A program made the translations under genes and the position numbers. DNA of 64,000 bases from Furfurilactobacillus milii (GTDB taxonomy: Bacteria; Bacillota; Bacilli; Lactobacillales; Lactobacillaceae): the NCBI RefSeq assembly GCF_009864005.1, contig NZ_WEZQ01000009.1:1-64000 (forward strand), written 5' to 3'. Each line of letters begins with the position of its first letter. The stretch's first letter is position 1. The notes under the pieces are model-generated. The model saw only the letters and a list, made by a program, of their open reading frames with translations, did no database searches and was not told the origin of the DNA. This document shows positions 61,190 through 64,000 of the stretch, piece by piece.

Positions 61190-61309
61190 ATGCGGAATGA
61201 TGAAATGAGAGATATGCAGCTAATCAGTAATGGCGGTGTTTGGTCTGAACTGGAAATTGAGGAGCTGAGCCGCCATCAACGGGGAAGAAATCAATACAAG
61301 CGTTGGTAA
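61190..61309 (+). CDS. Small 39-residue protein, function unknown
   Basis: No family recognised. The peptide begins MRNDEMRDMQLISNGG and continues GVWSELEIEELSRHQRGR; it is charged, without a membrane segment, and ends in a basic aromatic tail (NQYKRW). It has its own promoter, a GAGG ribosome site (3 nt from the ATG, which is short) and a terminator at 61372-61416, so it forms an independent transcription unit. It is below usual gene-calling size. Confidence 0.5.
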   Translation: MRNDEMRDMQLISNGGVWSELEIEELSRHQRGRNQYKRW

Positions 61310-61371
61310 AAAGAAAAATGTGGGTTTGATGAAAACTGACCAACCGTGCAAAATTAAAAAAATTTAACTTG

Positions 61372-61416
61372 AATCATTCACTGACTGTTTGAAAGGCAAT
61401 CGGTGAATGATTTTTC
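61372..61416 (+). terminator. Terminator of the small ORF
   Basis: AATCATTCAC pairs with GTGAATGATT and is followed by TTTCG. Confidence 0.65.
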
Positions 61417-61526
61417 GTTTGCTCAAAATGCCGTTGCATTAGCATTTGTTTGACATCTCAGTTATTGAAAGTGTTGCTTACTATTAGTTACTGATGATGT
61501 GGGGATAAACGGGGCTGCATTTCTGC

Positions 61527-61555
61527 TTGTAAATTAGAATTTGATTAGTTATACT
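61527..61555 (+). promoter_or_regulatory. Promoter of the oppDFB operon
   Basis: TTGTAA (61527-61532), 17-nt spacer and TATACT (61550-61555), with a leader of about 95 nt before oppD. No leader ORF or terminator hairpin is evident in it. Confidence 0.65.
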
Positions 61556-61657
61556 CTGTCTAATGACTTTTTAATCTTACGAATAAGACTGTGTTCATCA
61601 TACATAACGGGCAATGTTTGATGCACTTGAATGCGGTTGAAGAAATGAGGGAGTAGC

Positions 61658-62659
61658 ATGGCAGATGAAGAGAACCATTTTCTAAAAATCGAAGACGTCA
61701 GTACAGCTTTTAAGATTCAAGGTAAATATTACCCAGCTGTATCTGACGTCTCTTTAGATATCCACAATGATGAGATTGTTGCCATTGTGGGGGAGTCCGG
61801 ATGTGGTAAAAGTACCTTAGCAACGACGATCATGGGCCTGCATGATCCTGCTGAAACCAAAATTGGTGGCAAAATTGAGTTTGAGGGTCAAGACCTGTTG
61901 ACACTCAATGAAGACCAGATGAACAAGATTCGTGGTGCCAAAATTGGCATGATCTTCCAGGACCCGTTATCAGCGTTAAACCCACTGAAACGAATTGGCG
62001 ATCAAATTCAAGAAGGCTTGGATTACCACACCAAGATGACTGAGTCTGAAAAGAAGGCCCGTGTGCTTGAGTTGGTTAACCAAGTTGGGATTCCTCATCC
62101 AGAACGGGTTATCCGTCAATTTCCACATGAATTATCTGGTGGGATGCGTCAACGTGTGGTTATCGCCATCGCGATTGCCTGCAAACCAGATCTGATGATT
62201 GCTGACGAACCAACCACCGCCTTGGACGTTACCATCCAAGCACAAATCTTGGACTTACTTAAGGATATTCAAAAAGAAAACCATGCCGGGATCATTTTGA
62301 TCACGCATGATTTGGGTGTTGTCGCTGAGACGGCTGATGAAGTTGCGGTTATGTATGCTGGTCAGGTCGTTGAAAAGGGTTCTGCCAAACAGATTTTTGA
62401 TAATCCGTTGCATCCTTACACGCGCTCATTGTTGCGTTCAATGCCACAAAAAGACAGTGAAAATGACGATCTGTATGTCATTGAAGGTTCTGTTCCTTCA
62501 TTACAGAAGATGCCTCAAGACGGCTGTAAGTTTGCTCCACGGATTCCATGGGTTCCCGCAAGCGAACATGAAGCGCACCCAACGATGCATGAAGTTGAAC
62601 CGGGTCATCGTGTCCGTTGCACCTGCTACAAAAACTTTAAGTTCCAAGACGAAGCTTAG
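61658..62659 (+). CDS. oppD: Oligopeptide ABC transporter ATP-binding protein OppD
   Basis: A 333-residue ABC ATPase: Walker [10 protein letters not shown], signature [15 protein letters not shown], Walker [13 protein letters not shown]. The C-terminal oligopeptide extension has the Cys-rich pattern (CKFAPR, VRCTCY) that holds an iron-sulfur cluster in relatives. It powers peptide uptake with OppF. GAGGGAG precedes the ATG. Confidence 0.93.
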   Translation: MADEENHFLKIEDVSTAFKIQGKYYPAVSDVSLDIHNDEIVAIVGESGCGKSTLATTIMGLHDPAETKIGGKIEFEGQDLLTLNEDQMNKIRGAKIGMIFQDPLSALNPLKRIGDQIQEGLDYHTKMTESEKKARVLELVNQVGIPHPERVIRQFPHELSGGMRQRVVIAIAIACKPDLMIADEPTTALDVTIQAQILDLLKDIQKENHAGIILITHDLGVVAETADEVAVMYAGQVVEKGSAKQIFDNPLHPYTRSLLRSMPQKDSENDDLYVIEGSVPSLQKMPQDGCKFAPRIPWVPASEHEAHPTMHEVEPGHRVRCTCYKNFKFQDEA

Positions 62660-62674
62660 AATGGGGGAGAGTAA

Positions 62675-63628
62675 ATGAGTTTAATTGAAGTTAAAGATCT
62701 AGAAGTTCATTACCCAATCCGTTCTGGGTTTTGGAACCGAGTAACGGATGAAGTGCTGGCTGTGGATGGTATTAGTTTAAATATTGAAGCCGGTGAGACA
62801 TACGGGCTCGTTGGCGAATCTGGGTCTGGCAAGTCAACGACTGGTAAATCTATTGTTGGCCTGGAAAAGCCGACAAAGGGTCAGATTCTTTACAAGGGAA
62901 AGGATATTACCAAGCCCAGCAATCGTCGAGAATTAGATTATAACCAAGATGTACAGATGATTTTTCAGGATTCATTATCTAGTCTGAATCCGCGTAAACG
63001 GATTGAAGATATAATCGCCGAACCAATTCGTAACTTTGAACATCTTGATAAAAATCAGGAAAAATTAAGAGTTTTGCAATTATTAGATATTGTAGGCCTA
63101 GATGCCGACGCCTTATACAAGTATCCTCATCAATTTTCAGGTGGTCAGCGACAACGTATTGGTGTGGCACGCGCGGTTGCCACTAATCCTAAACTGATTG
63201 TGGCTGATGAACCTGTATCAGCACTTGACCTGTCCGTTCAGGCCCAAGTTTTAAACTTTATGAAACGAATTCAGCGTGATTTCGGAATCTCCTATCTATT
63301 TATCTCTCATGATCTTGGTGTCGTCCGTCACATGTGTGACAATATTGCGATTATGCATCGTGGTCGATTAGTTGAGATTGGGACGCGTGATGATATTTAC
63401 AATCATCCGATGCACATTTACACAAAGCGACTACTTTCTGCGATTCCAGAAACAAGTGTTGAGGGTCGTGCAGAAGCCAGAGCACATCGTGAAGCTGTCG
63501 AGCAAGAATTTCAGGAGAATCAATCCCGATACTACGATAAGGATGGTAAGGTCTTGCCACTAGTAGACGTTTCTGCTACTCATAAGGTCGCTTTGCCGGA
63601 AGACGAAATTGAAGAGGAGGACAAGTAA
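62675..63628 (+). CDS. oppF: Oligopeptide ABC transporter ATP-binding protein OppF
   Basis: A 317-residue ABC ATPase: Walker A GESGSGKST, signature FSGGQRQRIGVARAV, Walker B LIVADEPVSALDLS. It partners with OppD. GGGGGAG precedes the ATG, 15 nt after oppD. The C-terminus is acidic (EDEIEEEDK). Confidence 0.93.
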   Translation: MSLIEVKDLEVHYPIRSGFWNRVTDEVLAVDGISLNIEAGETYGLVGESGSGKSTTGKSIVGLEKPTKGQILYKGKDITKPSNRRELDYNQDVQMIFQDSLSSLNPRKRIEDIIAEPIRNFEHLDKNQEKLRVLQLLDIVGLDADALYKYPHQFSGGQRQRIGVARAVATNPKLIVADEPVSALDLSVQAQVLNFMKRIQRDFGISYLFISHDLGVVRHMCDNIAIMHRGRLVEIGTRDDIYNHPMHIYTKRLLSAIPETSVEGRAEARAHREAVEQEFQENQSRYYDKDGKVLPLVDVSATHKVALPEDEIEEEDK

Positions 63629-63629
63629 T

Positions 63630-64000
63630 ATGTGGAAAACAGTTTTGCGCCGTGTCCTCATTATGATTCCAGAAATAATCATATTAAGTATCTTAGTTTT
63701 TTTGTTGGCCAAAGCAATGCCTGGTGATCCATTTACTGGTAGTATCGGTCCACATACTAGCGCGGCCCAGATTCATCATCTGAAAGAGGCAGCCGGTTTA
63801 TATAATCCATGGTACGAGCAGTATTGGAACTGGGTGGTTCACTTATTTCATGGGAATCTAGGAACAAGTTTTCAGTATCAAGAACCAGTTACCAGAATTA
63901 TTGGTAATCGTGCTATTAATACTCTGTGGCTCGCCGTTTTTGCAATGGTATTAACTTACGCCATCGGTATTCCAATGGGGTTGTACGCTGGTCGTAATCA
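63630..64000 (+). CDS. oppB: Oligopeptide ABC transporter permease OppB (5' part, runs off the window)
   Basis: The ATG at 63630 lies one base after the oppF stop, with GAGGAGG upstream. The 123 visible codons give the first helix (IMIPEIIILSILVFLLAKAM) followed by PGDPF, and then the extracytoplasmic part with LFHGNLGTSFQY, typical of DppB/OppB. The gene continues beyond the end; oppC and oppA are expected next. Confidence 0.9.
   Translation, partial: MWKTVLRRVLIMIPEIIILSILVFLLAKAMPGDPFTGSIGPHTSAAQIHHLKEAAGLYNPWYEQYWNWVVHLFHGNLGTSFQYQEPVTRIIGNRAINTLWLAVFAMVLTYAIGIPMGLYAGRN

Noticed and set aside
62307-62678. ORF overlapping the 3' half of oppD in another frame
   Set aside because: oppD is strongly supported by its motifs; the overlapping frame has no ribosome site and no coherent domain.

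Overview
The window looks like chromosome of a Gram-positive lactic acid bacterium of the family Lactobacillaceae. The evidence is the gene set: PepO, PepD-type C69 dipeptidase, PepX, Opp and Pot transporters, a WxL/DUF916 surface cluster, Rgg and HxlR regulators, and a BrnQ carrier under T-box control. The species cannot be fixed from this. There are no rRNA or tRNA genes, no CRISPR array, no prophage and no complete insertion sequence.

Layout. 0.1-12.1 kb is a mosaic of small accessory genes: nucleotidyltransferase, MarR regulator, GNAT acetyltransferases, phosphoesterase, nucleoside phosphorylase, an SDR/TetR divergent pair, two Nudix hydrolases, and an Rgg regulator between two MFS transporters, one carrying an in-frame stop. 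12.2-22.4 kb holds an NAD(P)-binding protein, pepO, a C69 dipeptidase, rhodanese-recQ-CPBP protease, and an HxlR/alcohol dehydrogenase pair. 22.5-22.75 kb is an Fst-like type I toxin-antitoxin locus missed by a long-ORF search. 23-29 kb carries brnQ with its T-box, a DMT carrier, an ABC-F protein and a proline-iminopeptidase-like hydrolase. 29-37.5 kb has DUF805 protein, a lone THI5/SsuA-like lipoprotein, alpha-galactosidase and an MFS carrier. 37.9-47 kb has pepX, a Cys-rich leader ORF with a terminator in front of an orphan OppA, and the potABCD operon. 47-50.5 kb is the WxL cluster. 51-64 kb has an APC permease behind a Phe/Tyr leader and attenuator, a guanylate-kinase-like protein, a Fur-family regulator, the glnQHPP amino acid importer, an ABC exporter, and the start of an oppDFB operon.

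Two themes stand out. First, amino-acid and peptide uptake appears tuned by RNA: a T-box (brnQ), a four-Cys leader peptide with mutually exclusive hairpins (oppA), and an aromatic leader peptide with a 1:2/2:3/3:4/terminator ladder (APC permease). Second, two families of interspersed structured repeats sit at gene 3' ends. Family I has eight units in five loci and family II has two; their stems are kept while the sequences change on both sides (compensatory change), which points to selection on, or propagation of, a folded form. I do not recognise either family.
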